Shown in pieces: positions 1-10,800 of a DNA stretch of 64,000 nucleotides. The notes under the pieces were generated by a model, which was not told the DNA's origin, searched no databases, and worked only from the letters and a program-made list of their open reading frames with translations. Every line of letters starts with the position of its first letter. Positions within the stretch are counted from its first letter, which is position 1. The DNA comes from Hyphomicrobiales bacterium (GTDB taxonomy: Bacteria > Pseudomonadota > Alphaproteobacteria > Rhizobiales > Rhizobiaceae), in assembly GCA_900466605.1 (NCBI GenBank), contig UBMU01000004.1, forward strand, positions 1-64,000, in the 5' to 3' direction. A program made the translations under genes and the position numbers.

Positions 1-197
1 TTCCCGGGGAGGATTACCCAGGTACTTGTCCATTAAGGCGGTTATTCGAACCATCCACCAAGATCTACGCGGCGCCATCATGGACGGCTACGGCTGATGA
101 AAGCCTCGCGGCCGGCTGGGTAGAGGTCAAAGTCCCAGACCCAGAACGTTGTGCAGCTGATCCTAAAGACCCTGTTCGGGAGGTGGTGGAAGCCACG

Positions 198-1160
198 TCA
201 CCCCTCGACCAAACGATTAGCGAGTCGGATGCCCTTGCGAGCGATCCGCTTGAATAGGCTTGGTGGCCCATTACGCTTTGGCTGCTTCGATGTCTCCCGG
301 CATTTCGGCATCCCGCCCGCATCAACGGGAAGTTTGCGCATCATGTCGCTCTGAACGGCACGCCAGGTGGAAGCCACGGCATCAAGGGTCAGGCCAGAGA
401 ATTCCTCCGGCCTAGCCTGCATCTCTTTGTGCATCGTGTCGAACATGTAGCAAAGCGTTCCATAGGTGAGGGGTTTTCCGCTTCGCTTCTCGATCATCAA
501 CCGTATCTCTTCAATCCGCCTCAGACTGCCAGTCGATGTGAGGGTGTCTCCCCACTCCCGCGTGGCCGAGAGCATCCTCTCCATCGCAACGGGCTCGCCC
601 TGCTCGGCGAGGCGAATGAACAGTTCCCAGTCGAACGACCAGCGCAGCGAGGTATTGAGGCCGCCGACCTGCCGCAGTACCTTCCCATTCATGAAGGTCG
701 ACGGCTGGAGGATGTAGTCGGTACCTTCGATCAGCGCGCGCTTGTCGTAATGCATCGGGCGGCCATTGAAGGAGGCCTTGAATTTCCCGGCTTCGTCCAC
801 TCGCTGGCCGTTGCCAAACCAGAATGGGGCGTCGGGTGCAGCACGCCATGCCTCGGCTACCTTCTGGAATGCATCTGGGAGGTAGTAGTCGTCAGCGTTG
901 AGCCAGGCGACGATATCGCCGGTGCACATGGCGAAACCCTTGTTGATCGCATCGGCTGCGCCCTCGTCGAGTTCGCTGATGTAATGGGTCAACTGGCTTT
1001 TGCGCTCGTCGATGATCTTGAGCGTTTCATCGGTGGAGCCGCCGTCGATGACAAAATGCTCTATATCGGCCCAATTTTGGGACCGAACGGACTCAAGGCA
1101 CTGCGTAAGGAACCGGCCCTGATTGAGAGATGGGGTGACAATTGAGATCTTCAGGTTCAA
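198..1160 (-). CDS. Family 2 glycosyltransferase
   Basis: GT-A fold glycosyltransferase that would move a sugar from a nucleotide-sugar donor onto a glycan or lipid acceptor at the inner membrane. The first ~110 residues carry the family signature: an N-terminal SIVTPSLNQG strand, the IDGGSTDET loop and the metal/nucleotide-binding WLNADDYY (ADD in place of DXD). An acceptor-side WSFDWELFIRLAE follows. No membrane segment is visible. I place the start at TTG 1160 rather than further upstream because GAGGAGG sits 6 bases before it and the GT fold begins at once; this gives 320 aa. The C-terminal ~30 residues are basic. It stands alone here, so its pathway (exopolysaccharide, LPS or capsule) cannot be told. 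Confidence 0.85.
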   Translation of the reverse strand: MNLKISIVTPSLNQGRFLTQCLESVRSQNWADIEHFVIDGGSTDETLKIIDERKSQLTHYISELDEGAADAINKGFAMCTGDIVAWLNADDYYLPDAFQKVAEAWRAAPDAPFWFGNGQRVDEAGKFKASFNGRPMHYDKRALIEGTDYILQPSTFMNGKVLRQVGGLNTSLRWSFDWELFIRLAEQGEPVAMERMLSATREWGDTLTSTGSLRRIEEIRLMIEKRSGKPLTYGTLCYMFDTMHKEMQARPEEFSGLTLDAVASTWRAVQSDMMRKLPVDAGGMPKCRETSKQPKRNGPPSLFKRIARKGIRLANRLVEG

Positions 1161-1328
1161 GAAATCCTCCTCGGCTCGTCCTCGCCTCGGATAGCAGCCC
1201 TGTAAGCTACGAGTCCAGCATAGGCTTGTATACAACCGAAAGCTTAAAAGGTGTGCAACTCATCATCGGCTAGCGCCCTAACGGTCCTGATGCTAGGGCA
1301 CTTCATACTATTGGACAACTGCAACAGG

Positions 1329-1581
1329 CTAAAGGCCGATCGCGGAAGCGATCGTCAGGATGAGGCCATAAGGCAGCACTGCCATCGCAGCGAAATGGAC
1401 GATCGCAATCAGGCCGATCCTCGCGCTTTGGCCGGCACCACCGAGCAAGCCAATTCCAGCAGCGATGGCCAGGGTCGATCTGATAAGGACATGCATGAGC
1501 GCAAGTGGCGGGAACTGCAAGATAGCCGAGAACCCGCCACAGTCGCCTGAACAGGACGTATTCCGCGTCTGGATTCTGCAT
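1329..1581 (-). pseudogene. Frameshifted copy of small membrane protein
   Basis: Broken paralogue of the intact gene at 2041-2328. The start (MQNPDAEYVL, behind AGGAGG) matches the intact MQHPDAAYVL, and the second half (IAAGIGLLGGAGQSARIG...) matches IAAGVGLLGGATQSAKIG, but the halves lie in different frames. The break is near 1466-1473, just after the shared PYQID/PYHID motif, where about 5 bases are missing relative to the intact copy. A shorter in-frame gap follows the MQNPDAEYVL start. Function of the family is unknown. Confidence 0.75.
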
Positions 1582-2040
1582 TACTGCCTCCTAAAAACTT
1601 CGAGCTTGCGCTCGCTAGTTGAAGTGGCGAAATCTGACAATTCCAAGAAGTAGCGCTTTTCACAACAATGCTAAATCAGTTGCGGGCGAGACGCCCCATT
1701 GAGAGACCATGACATCGGCTAATACCGTCACCAACGCCTTGACACCTCGCGGCTTTCCTCGGCGTCCTCATCGCCGGCCTTGTCGGTTTCGACTGGCTGG
1801 CATTCTTCTCGCCCCGAGCGGGCGTTAAAGATCGCTGGGGCGAAACTTTTTGTCCGCCGCGACGATATAGCTCCCTAGGACCTGACCCTCCGATTTAAAG
1901 CATCTCCATGCCGGCGTGCAACTTGATCCACTAGGGTGCGCTTCGCACACCTGCGTCAATACATGCCGATGGGTGGAGGCAGTCCAGTTCCCCGGCCCAG
2001 CAAGAATCGCCGAAATCAACTATTTTTGTTTCGGCTCTTG
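1582..2040. other. Intergenic, no convincing gene
   Basis: About 460 bases between the two copies of the small membrane-protein gene. The part next to 1581 shares a TAGCGAGCGCA block with the upstream region of the intact copy, so the duplication included some promoter-side sequence. A + strand reading near 1750-1830 gives a short hydrophobic run without start or ribosome-binding site. Nothing else is supported. Confidence 0.5.
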
Positions 2041-2328
2041 TCAGAGCCCAACGGCAGCGGCGGCGCTCATTATCATGCTACCGGGAATGACGGCCACTGC
2101 AGCAAAATATACCAGAGCAGCCTGACCGATTTTGGCGCTCTGCGTTGCCCCCCCGAGTAGGCCTACACCAGCTGCGATGAGCCATGGATGGTCGATATGG
2201 TATGGTGCTGCGTGGATGAAGAAAGCAGTGGCGGCGAAATAGCCGCTCACCCGTTGTACGCGCTTAAGAGGCGGCAGAAACGTACTGGCGATTTCCGTTA
2301 GGACGTAGGCTGCGTCTGGATGTTGCAT
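2041..2328 (-). CDS. Small membrane protein, unknown function
   Basis: A 95-aa protein that I do not recognise as a named family. From about residue 28 it is hydrophobic in two blocks (SGYFAATAFFIHAAPYHID and a Gly/Ala-rich IAAGVGLLGG...), followed by a third apolar stretch to the C terminus, suggesting two or three inner-membrane helices. The start at 2328 has the same MQxPDAxYVL beginning as the decayed copy at 1329-1581; conservation of that beginning in two copies is the best evidence that the gene and start are real. The ribosome-binding site is weak (GAGTAG). Confidence 0.6.
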   Translation of the reverse strand: MQHPDAAYVLTEIASTFLPPLKRVQRVSGYFAATAFFIHAAPYHIDHPWLIAAGVGLLGGATQSAKIGQAALVYFAAVAVIPGSMIMSAAAAVGL

Positions 2329-2899
2329 GATTGCTACTCATATTTCACTGACTCTGCGCTCGCTACTTTAGAAGGACGCTAATTGCAAGTGCTAATAGTT
2401 GTATGTTCAACTCACGGTAAACCCTGTTGCTCGGAAGCTACGCTCTTGATTTAGGCGCGCTGCGTGTCTCGTGTTTTCTAAACGAAGATGGCTCCGGTCC
2501 GCTGTGGGAAAATTACCGCCTATCTACACGGCGGCTGCAGAGCATAAAGGTGATGCCTTGCTAGGCTGTGCCTAGTTAGAGTGAAGCTAGGTCGATGGCA
2601 GTTCTTCGGACATGTCAAACCTCAAATATGGAGCCACCGGCCATTGAATCACGACGCCGCCGACCAAGAGACCGTGGAGTGCGCAGGAACTGCCCCGTTT
2701 TCCCTACATTCGACCGGAGACTCAGCATAAGAAGCAAGGGGCCCAGTAGCGGATTGTCCTCAATCCCTAGGGGTGATCAAGGACTGCATTTGACATATGC
2801 CGGCACTCGGTGGCGTCGGTCTACCGGATGCATAATCTCTCTACTGCAGTGCTCGCTTCGGCAGGCCGAGTGACGGGCTGCGGATTCTGCATCGGTCGC
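2329..2899. other. Intergenic, no convincing gene
   Basis: About 570 bases between the small membrane-protein gene and the XRE regulator. Open frames exist on both strands but none has a ribosome-binding site, family motif or plausible composition. Confidence 0.5.
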
Positions 2900-3163
2900 T
2901 CACGATCGGGAGCGCCGTCCACTTCGGAGAGGCTCGATGGGCTTCGTTCCGGCAGGGACCGGAGCGAATAGCTCCGAAATATCGCACGAAAGAGCTGCTG
3001 AGATCTTCTCGAGTGTAACAACCGTCGGATTCTTGCTTCCACGTTCGAGATGTCCTGCATAGGAGCGCTCAATGTCTGCCGTGAGCGCGAGATCATCCTG
3101 CGAGATTCCCTTCGAAACTCGCAAGCGCCTCAGATTCATCGCAACTCTCTGCCGTGCATCCAT
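2900..3163 (-). CDS. XRE-family helix-turn-helix regulator
   Basis: A short (87 aa) Cro/CI-type DNA-binding protein made almost wholly of one HTH_3 domain: NLRRLRVSKGISQDDLALTA (first helices and turn), then ERSYAGHLERGSKNPTV (recognition helix and the ERG-xxNPTV signature) and a LEKISAAL...ISELF closing helix. A basic tail of about 20 residues follows. Such proteins bind operators as dimers and usually repress. I use ATG 3163; a TTG at 3187 is in frame but falls in the promoter region and has no Shine-Dalgarno sequence. It is divergent from the LysR gene at 3289, and the two share a ~120-bp control region. Confidence 0.8.
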   Translation of the reverse strand: MDARQRVAMNLRRLRVSKGISQDDLALTADIERSYAGHLERGSKNPTVVTLEKISAALSCDISELFAPVPAGTKPIEPLRSGRRSRS

Positions 3164-3180
3164 GGCGGAAAACACAACAT

Positions 3181-3210
3181 TTGACAAAATATAAAACCAC
3201 GTATTATAGA
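3181..3210. promoter_or_regulatory. Overlapping divergent promoter elements
   Basis: On the + strand TTGACA (3181-3186) is followed after 18 bases by TATAGA (3205-3210), a good sigma-70-type promoter for the LysR gene. On the - strand a perfect TATAAT (3203-3208) overlaps the same bases and would serve the XRE gene, though no clear -35 is seen for it. Overlap means the two transcripts may compete. Confidence 0.5.
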
Positions 3211-3288
3211 ACTATGAAAGCAATCTGAACGTGAATCTTCGTGAGCGACACATTCTCTGGTTTGGCCTTGCACAAGTGGATGACCTTC

Positions 3289-4179
3289 ATGGAACTACGC
3301 CAACTCTCGTATTTCAAAGCAGTGGCCGAGGAACTGCACTTCGGCAGAGCGGCTGCCAAGGTGCGGATTGCCCAACCAGCCCTCAGCAATCATGTCATGG
3401 CGCTGGAGCGGGAGCTTGGCTGTGCGCTGTTCATCCGCTCGACCAGGCGGGTGGAACTGACCAGGGCAGGGGAAACCTTCTATGATCGCTGTGTCAGGAT
3501 CCTCAGCGAAGTCGACCTCGGCACCGAGCTGACACGGGCCGCCGGCGGCAGCCGCATTCGCCAGATCCGGATTGGCACCGTCTATCCCGCCACCATGGGC
3601 ATGTTGCCGACGTTTTTGTCGAAGATCGCCCGCAAGTATCCCGATGTCCGCATCCATATCACCTCCGGCAATACCGGCGACATCATCCGCGGCCTGGAGA
3701 GCGGCCAGCTCAATCTCGGCTTCATCCGGCCGGTGGAAAACATCGGCTCGTTGCGCTTCGTCTCGATTGCCCATGAGCGCTATCATCTGGCGGTTGGCCA
3801 CACCAACCCGCTGGCCGAACGCGAAGACCTCAGCATCGACGATCTGCGCGATCAGAAGATCATCGCCTTCAACCGGCAGAACCTCTCATTCACGGAGCGC
3901 TACTTCAATGAGAAGTTCGAGGAATACGACCTGACCAAGAACATCGCCTATACCTGCGATGACACCTATTCGCTGGTGTCACTCGTTTCTGCCGGGCTTG
4001 GCATCGGCTTTGTACCGGAATGGACGCTGGAGCTTCCGAACCGTGCCTTTGAGCTGAAGAAGGTGAGGGGGATCGACTTCAGGATCGGGCTGGGCGTTGC
4101 TTGGAACAAGGAGGATCCAACGGCCTCACGTGATGACATCGTTGATATTGCTCGGTCGTTGGCGAGGCCAAAGCGGTAA
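3289..4179 (+). CDS. LysR-family transcriptional regulator
   Basis: A 296-aa LysR regulator of normal length. N-terminal winged HTH: MELRQLSYFKAVAEELHFGRAA, then AQPALSNHVMALERELG and LFIRSTRRVELTRAG. Residues ~90-290 form the periplasmic-binding-protein-like effector domain (IRIGTVYPATMG, LNLGFIRPVE, LVSLVSAGLGIGFVPEW). Members bind a small ligand and usually activate a neighbouring target. I choose ATG 3289 because it begins the conserved HTH; ATG 3280 and GTG 3241 are also in frame. The large gap downstream leaves its target unclear; the divergent XRE gene or the copper oxidase operon ahead are the nearest candidates. Confidence 0.88.
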   Translation: MELRQLSYFKAVAEELHFGRAAAKVRIAQPALSNHVMALERELGCALFIRSTRRVELTRAGETFYDRCVRILSEVDLGTELTRAAGGSRIRQIRIGTVYPATMGMLPTFLSKIARKYPDVRIHITSGNTGDIIRGLESGQLNLGFIRPVENIGSLRFVSIAHERYHLAVGHTNPLAEREDLSIDDLRDQKIIAFNRQNLSFTERYFNEKFEEYDLTKNIAYTCDDTYSLVSLVSAGLGIGFVPEWTLELPNRAFELKKVRGIDFRIGLGVAWNKEDPTASRDDIVDIARSLARPKR

Positions 4180-4892
4180 CAAGGGGCGGTAGGAGAGACT
4201 TCTGACCTCCGTATCGGCTCTTCGACAGCGGAGATTAGACCAGTATCGACCTCAACAATATGGCGATGGCCATGCAATCGGCATGCTAGAAACTCATGCC
4301 CAAGAGTTTCGCCAAGCGCTACTCCGTCCTCTTTAGCTAGGTAAGACCATCTTGGCCAAGCAGCGTTTTTCTCAGCGGAATGCTTCTTGTGGCATTGTCG
4401 ACGGGCAGGAGACGATACCACGGAACGAATCCCTCACACACAGTCTCGCTCAAACAACACGCGTCTAAAGCGAGTGAAGGCCTGCGTGCCATTTTTCGCG
4501 AGGTGCTTTGGAGTGGTGCAACTACCGAATAGTATTTGCATGAACTAATTTAGAAAATTCTACGGCAATTAGAATAACTGTGTTGACACGAGCTTTTTCT
4601 CGGTATTTCATCGTCTACATAAGCGGTCGTGATTGCAACAACCGCCTTTAGATATTGCTTTTAGGCAATTATTTCCCGGTATCACGCAGCAAATTCTGTC
4701 GCGCGAGCTGCTCTTGAAGCAACTCATGCGCGAGGGCGATGAGGTATGCCTTGTCGCCGACGAATGAAGGTAAGTGAGGTGCGTGGCGACGCCGCGTGCC
4801 TAATGCATGACATACGCTCCTCCCGAGCAAAACGACCGCCGACCGCAAGTAAGCTCAGAATTGCGAATGCCCCCGCTCTCCGGAGATTACCA
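4180..4892 (+). promoter_or_regulatory. Long leader of the copper oxidase operon
   Basis: About 710 bases without a supported gene. A TTGACA at 4583-4588 lies in an AT-rich stretch (4540-4680) unlike its surroundings, with TATTTC 15 bases on, a possible but short-spaced promoter. The oxidase frame stays open upstream to 4746, yet the residues before 4893 look non-coding and no ribosome-binding site supports them. If transcription starts near 4615 the mRNA leader would be ~275 nt. Confidence 0.35.
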
Positions 4893-7800
4893 ATGCTATC
4901 GTTCATCGCTGGCAGGATGTACTTGTTGTCTTTCCTGTCCCGGCTCCAGATCGCCGCTCTTCTGCTTTTGACGGCGATGGCGCCAAGCGCCGTTCTGGCG
5001 GCGACAGCCCCGAGCTCACCGACATGCGGTCGCGTGGTCAAGGCCGACATTGTCGCCATCGAGCAGGCTTACCTTCTCAACCGGTTCTCGGCTTTCGTCC
5101 CAGCGGGCATGCTGTTTGCTCTCCGACGCGACGTTGTCGCCCTGGATTCCACCATCAGCGCGGCGCCTACGCCTGGCAATGCCATGCTTCGCCCTGACAA
5201 GCGGCCGCGACCAATCGTGCTACGCGTCAACGAAGGAGACTGCCTGGAGGTGACTTTCACAAATTTCCTGGCCAACACCGCCGAGGAGGAGGGTGGGATC
5301 CCACCTCAAAACGGCGGTCGCCTGCCTGATCATGTTCAGGCCCTGCCGGGATCGACGCCGAAGACTGGTGTCGATCTGGCGGAACCCGTCAGCGTCGACA
5401 TGCCGCGTACACGAGCAGCATCATTTCATATCACCGGCCTCTCGATCGACCCGATCAAGGATGTCGAGTGCCCTGTGAACGCCGCATGCGGCGGCGATGG
5501 ATCGAATGTCGGACTGCCATCGCAGCAGGGCATTGTCTTCAACCCGTCGACCCCGAATAGCGAGAAGGCAAAGTTCACCCATGGATCGTTGGCGATGCCT
5601 GGTCAGACAGTGGTGACGAGGTGGCGCGCAGACAAGGACGGCGCCTTTTTTGCTTATTCCATGGGTGCCCCCGTCGGGGGCGAGGGCGATGGTGGACAGA
5701 TCGGCCTCGGCCTGTTTGGAGCCGTCAACGTCGAACCAAAGGGATCACGCTGGTACCGATCACAAGTGACCAATGCCGAGATGCAGGCGGTCAAGGGATC
5801 TGTCAAGGGTGGCAAACATCCCTACTCGAACCTGTCCTACGAGAAGACCGCTGGCAACAGCGGTCCGCCGATCCTGAACCTGTTGGACAAGGAAAACAAC
5901 ATCGTTCACAGCGATCTCAACGCGATCATCGTGCCGCCTACCTCACCCGATCCAGGCAAGTGTGCGGTGGCATATGGCGCCAAATGCGACGACAAGCCAT
6001 TCCGGGAATTCACGGTCATCTTCCATGACGAGGTGCACGCCCAGCAGGCCTTTGCAGAGCTTGAGGACGAGAGCAATCCGCTGCACCTGATCAAGGACGG
6101 CATGGGGATTAACTATGGCGTCAGCAGCATGGGCTCGCTTGTCATGTCGACCAAGCAGTTCGGCAAGCAGGTTGGACCGGTCAAGGATTGCGCCGAGTGT
6201 CGCGCCGAGGAGTTCTTCCTGAGCTCGTGGGCAAATGGCGACCCCGCTCTCATCCTGAAATACAACGACCAGGGCAAGGCGGTCGGTGCGCTTTATAGCG
6301 ATGACCCTTCCAACGTCCACCATTCATATCTCGGCGACAATGTGCGGTTCCGTAACCTGCATGCCGGGCCCAAGGAAACTCACGTCTTCCATCTGCATGC
6401 CCATCAATGGGTACCGGACAGAAAAGATCCGAACTCCTCTTACCTCGATTCACAGACGATCTCGCCAGGTGCCACCTTCACCTATGACATCGAGTTCGGT
6501 GGATCCGGAAATCGCAACTACACGCCGGGCGACTCCATATTCCACTGCCACCTCTATCCGCACTTCGCACAGGGCATGTGGGAGCTGTGGCGCAGCCACG
6601 ATGCCTTTACCGACGGCAAGATTGGCTACTTCGACCCGAGTAAGTCAGCCGGGCCGCAGAACGATCCGACGGGGATGAACCTCCCGGACAAGGAGGTTGC
6701 AAGCGGCACGGAGACGCCTGCACTGGTGCCCATACCGGGAGCATCGCTTGCACCGATGCCGACGGCGGCGTTCCGCGGCTATCCCTTCTATATCCCTGGC
6801 CAACCCGGTCACCGTCCGCCCCAGCCCGTTCTGGATTTCGATGTCGATGCTCCCTGGACGGATCTTTCGACCGCACCACCAGCTGACAAGGTTGTCGATG
6901 GCGGGCTGCCGCGGCACGTTGTCGTGGAAGGCGAGGTGGTCAAGAACCCCGCTGTACTTGCCAATGCACTTAAAACCGGTGGCGAGGCAGCGCAGGTGAT
7001 TGCCGAGCGCGTCGCCACCCAGAATCCTGCCGCCTTGAGCGTGCTTGCCGGCGAATGGGAAACGCTCGATCTCAAGCCGTTGAAAGTTGAAGGCGAGCAA
7101 GACGAACAGCGGGCGATGCAATTCCATGAGGGAACGCTGACCGCACCCGGTCTCGTTCCGGCACCGAGCGCCCCGTTTCCTCAGTCAATCTGGTGGCGCC
7201 CGAAGGCCTATAAGAGCGATCGTTCCACGACGGTTGCCGGCCAGCCAGCGATCCCTGGCCCCGCCTTTTTCTACGTAAACGGTCGGAACCGGGCTCAAGG
7301 GGCACCCTATGCCGAGCCTTGCCCGCAAGACGCACCAAGGCGTGACTATCGTGCTGCCTTCATCCAGACCGAACTGACCTACAACAAGCATGGCTGGTTT
7401 GATCCGCAGGGACGCATGCTGATCCTTGAAAACGACATCAAGGACATCATCGATCCTGATAATCGCACAAGCCTGCCGGCCCCATTATTTTTCAGGGCAA
7501 ACTCCGGCGAGTGCATCAATTTCAAGTCGTCGAACTTCGTTCCGGCAGCGCTTAACGTCGACGACTTCCAAGTCTACACGCCGACCGACACGATCGGCCA
7601 GCATATTCACCTGGTCAAATTCGACGTTACCTCGTCGGATGGGTCCGGCAACGGCTTCAACTACGAAGACGCCACCTTCTCGCCGCAAGAGGTTCGCGAT
7701 CGGATATTTGCCTATAACCGGCACCTGGACGAGGTCGGCTCTCCCGAGCAGCGATTGGTTCCCAAGGCCCATCCACTGTTTCTCCCAGGCGGCGACATCT

Positions 7801-10800
7801 TTGAGGCGGCACAGCGCGATCCGCGCTACCTTCCACTGCTCAAGCGTGGAGAGTGCCCGCCACAGGGAAGCGCCAGCAACAGTGACTACGAAGAGCTGTT
7901 GCGGAGCGAGCATCCCTTATGTGGCGCTCAGCGCACGACGCAGCGTTGGTGGGCCGATCCCATCCTCAATACCGTAGGCGGTAAGGACAATACGCTTAGA
8001 ACTGTCTTTACCCACGATCACATGGGGCCAAGCTCGCATCAGCAGCACGGGCTCTACGCAGGGCTTGTCATCGAGCCGGCCAATTCCGTCTGGACAAGGA
8101 TTGGAGCAACTGTGGACAGTGCGGATCTGGCGGCCGCCAGCAAACTGAACTGCAATGGCCGGCCAGATGATCCCAACATGTCGCCGCTCTGCTCCAAGCT
8201 GATTGGTGGCTCCGATATCGCTTCAAAGACAAACCCGTCCCTTCTGAAGAACGCCGGTTCGCTGCTGAAGGACATTGAACCGCGCAAGCCGCTAAAGCTG
8301 CGCGCCGACGGCGGGCCGACCAGCACCATGGCAAATATTCTGGCGCCGGCTTGTGTGGGCGACAGCGATTCCTTGCCTGGCATTCAGCCTGAAGGCGGTC
8401 GCAATGGGGCCTGCGTCCCCTCGCATGATACCCGTCGCGAATTTGACCTTGCGATCGCAGACTTCGGTATCGCCTATAACATGGCTCTTGAGCCTATTAA
8501 TCCGGAACCCTTTGCCGATAACGGGTTGCGCGACAAGTCGGCCGTCCGCTTCGGGCGCCGTCACGTGAACACGACGCTTGCAAGACCACTGGCGATATCG
8601 TCCGAGGATCCCGGCAGCCAGTATTTCAATTATCGTCACGAGCCGCTGGCGCTCCGTATCAGCGAGGCGACCCCGGATCCGATCCTGGGCGGCTGGAACT
8701 ACAGCCAGCACACACGCCGGGCTGGTTTGACCCAACCGTGCTCGATTGGCGATCAGGATTGCTTGGGCGACCCGGCAAACGGGTTCAGTACGTCAGTTCA
8801 CGCGCGGCGGGACGAGCTCTTGGCCAAGCAGCCGCTTTCGGTCGTTGTCGCGCCAGGGACCCGGGAGATCCTGCGCAAGAAGGGCATGGAGGCGAGGCTC
8901 GACGCTGTGGTTGCGAGCGCCGAGCGCTGGCGGCGCAATTTCAACTGCGCGCTCTATTCAAAGGAGCTGTTGCCCGATTCCACGGGTTGCGATCCAAAGA
9001 TCCTCCGCCTCGAGCCATGGCGCGAGTTCGGTGACCCGGCAACGCCTGTTCTACCCACGTTCGAAGGTGATCGGGTGCAGATCCGGCTCATCCAGGGCGC
9101 ACAGGAAGCCCAGCACGTCTTTTCGATGAACGGCGTCAAATGGCATCGGCTTCCGGGCCTGACCGGTCTTTCGGACGAAAACAACTCCGGCTTCGTCAAC
9201 ACGCAGCCTGTCGGCATCTCGGAACACTTCGAATTCGACGTGACGGCCAATCCGATCAAGCAGCCAATCAGCGATTACCTCTATTTCGGCTCTTCCATCG
9301 ACCAGCTTTGGGATGGGCTTTGGGGTGTCATGCGCACCTACCGCGACACGCCACAAAGTGAAGCGGCAATACCGATGCGAACGAGCAGCACGTCAAGTCT
9401 CGTACCGAGACCACGGCGTTTCCTTGCGCCGTTGCCAGACCCCGTACCGACGGAGCTCGGCGGTGACACCAGGAACCCTTGTGCAACCCATGACGCAGCC
9501 GACTTCGAAAACAAACCGCACCGCTATTTCGAAGTCAGCGCGGTCAGGGCGTGCGACCTCTATGGCTCATGCGGCCAGGTCACTCAGCGCGGCATCGACT
9601 ATAACACGCGCCTTGGCATGGAGGACCAGAATGCGCTGGTCTACGTTCTGGAGAGTGCGCCAAGGACATGCACGATAGGCGGAAGCAGCGATCCCGGTTC
9701 CGATATGCCGGCTTGCGAGGAACTCCAGGATCCTCAAGGTGGACCGGCACGCAACGGCGAGGTGCTTCAAAGGCTACGGCTCCAGTTTGCAGCCGGCCGC
9801 AAGCTCGAACCGCTTGTGATGCATGCGTCCGCTGGTCAATGCATCGACGTTCACCTGCGCAACCTTCTTCCGCCGAGGCTCGACGACGGACCGCAAAATC
9901 CTGGGGCGGGCGAAGAGGTGGCGGAAGCGAGAGCCTCCTTCAACTTCCTGCCGATGATCACGGATGGCTTCAACATCAACCAGTTCCGCATGTCGTCCAG
10001 TGTCGGGATATCGCCAGCATTGGTGTTCCAGAGCCCTGCCTTTGGGGATGGCTCAAACGTCGGGCTTAACAGTGCTGTCGTCGTGCGCGGTCGAGACGGC
10101 CCAGGCAGCGATCCATTTTCAAGCGCGCCGGATCAGCTCAATCGACAGGGAACACTCGTGCCGCCTTGCGTCGTCAACGCCGGTATCGACGGTGATGAGG
10201 GCCAGCGGTGCCGAGGGCTATTCACCTGGAGTGCGACCGATTTCATGGGAACTGGCAGCGACTTCAACAAACCTGTCGAGTTCGGCGCCATGCCGCTGAG
10301 GAGCTTCGGTGATCCACTAAAGCATGCTGGGCATGGGATGGCGGGCGCCCTCGTCATCGGGCCCAAGGGCTCTCAGGTGTGCGAGGACGACCGTTTTGCC
10401 TATGGGTTGAAGAACGCGGATGGATCGCCAATGCTCGGGCCCGACGGGGCGCCTCTTCGAATGACTGAGGGGCCGAGCACCGAAATCTGCACCACAGAGG
10501 GCAGCCGTTACATCGACCACGCGATCATCATGCAGGATGCCGTCTTTGCGACGCACGGCGGTCTGCCGGTTGAAAATCTGTCCGGGGCCGAGGAGCCTGA
10601 CGACTATGGCGTCAAGGCGATGAACTTCAAAACCGAGCCGCTTTGGGCAAGGACCGGCGGCGATCCGAGCGTTGGTTTTCCTGAACGCAACGAGCATGAC
10701 CAGGCCGACATGTTAAGCTCGGCTGAGATCGGTGCGGGACCGACAATGCGCTGCGCGGCCGGTATCCGGCCAAACAACGCACTCTCCCATCCATGCGATC

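Noticed and set aside
1..90. Minus-strand frame starting near 78 and running off the left edge
   Set aside because: Only ~26 codons are in view, with no clear ribosome-binding site or motif.
429..1145. 238-codon plus-strand frame opposite the glycosyltransferase
   Set aside because: Antisense to a clear GT2 protein and lacking any recognisable domain.
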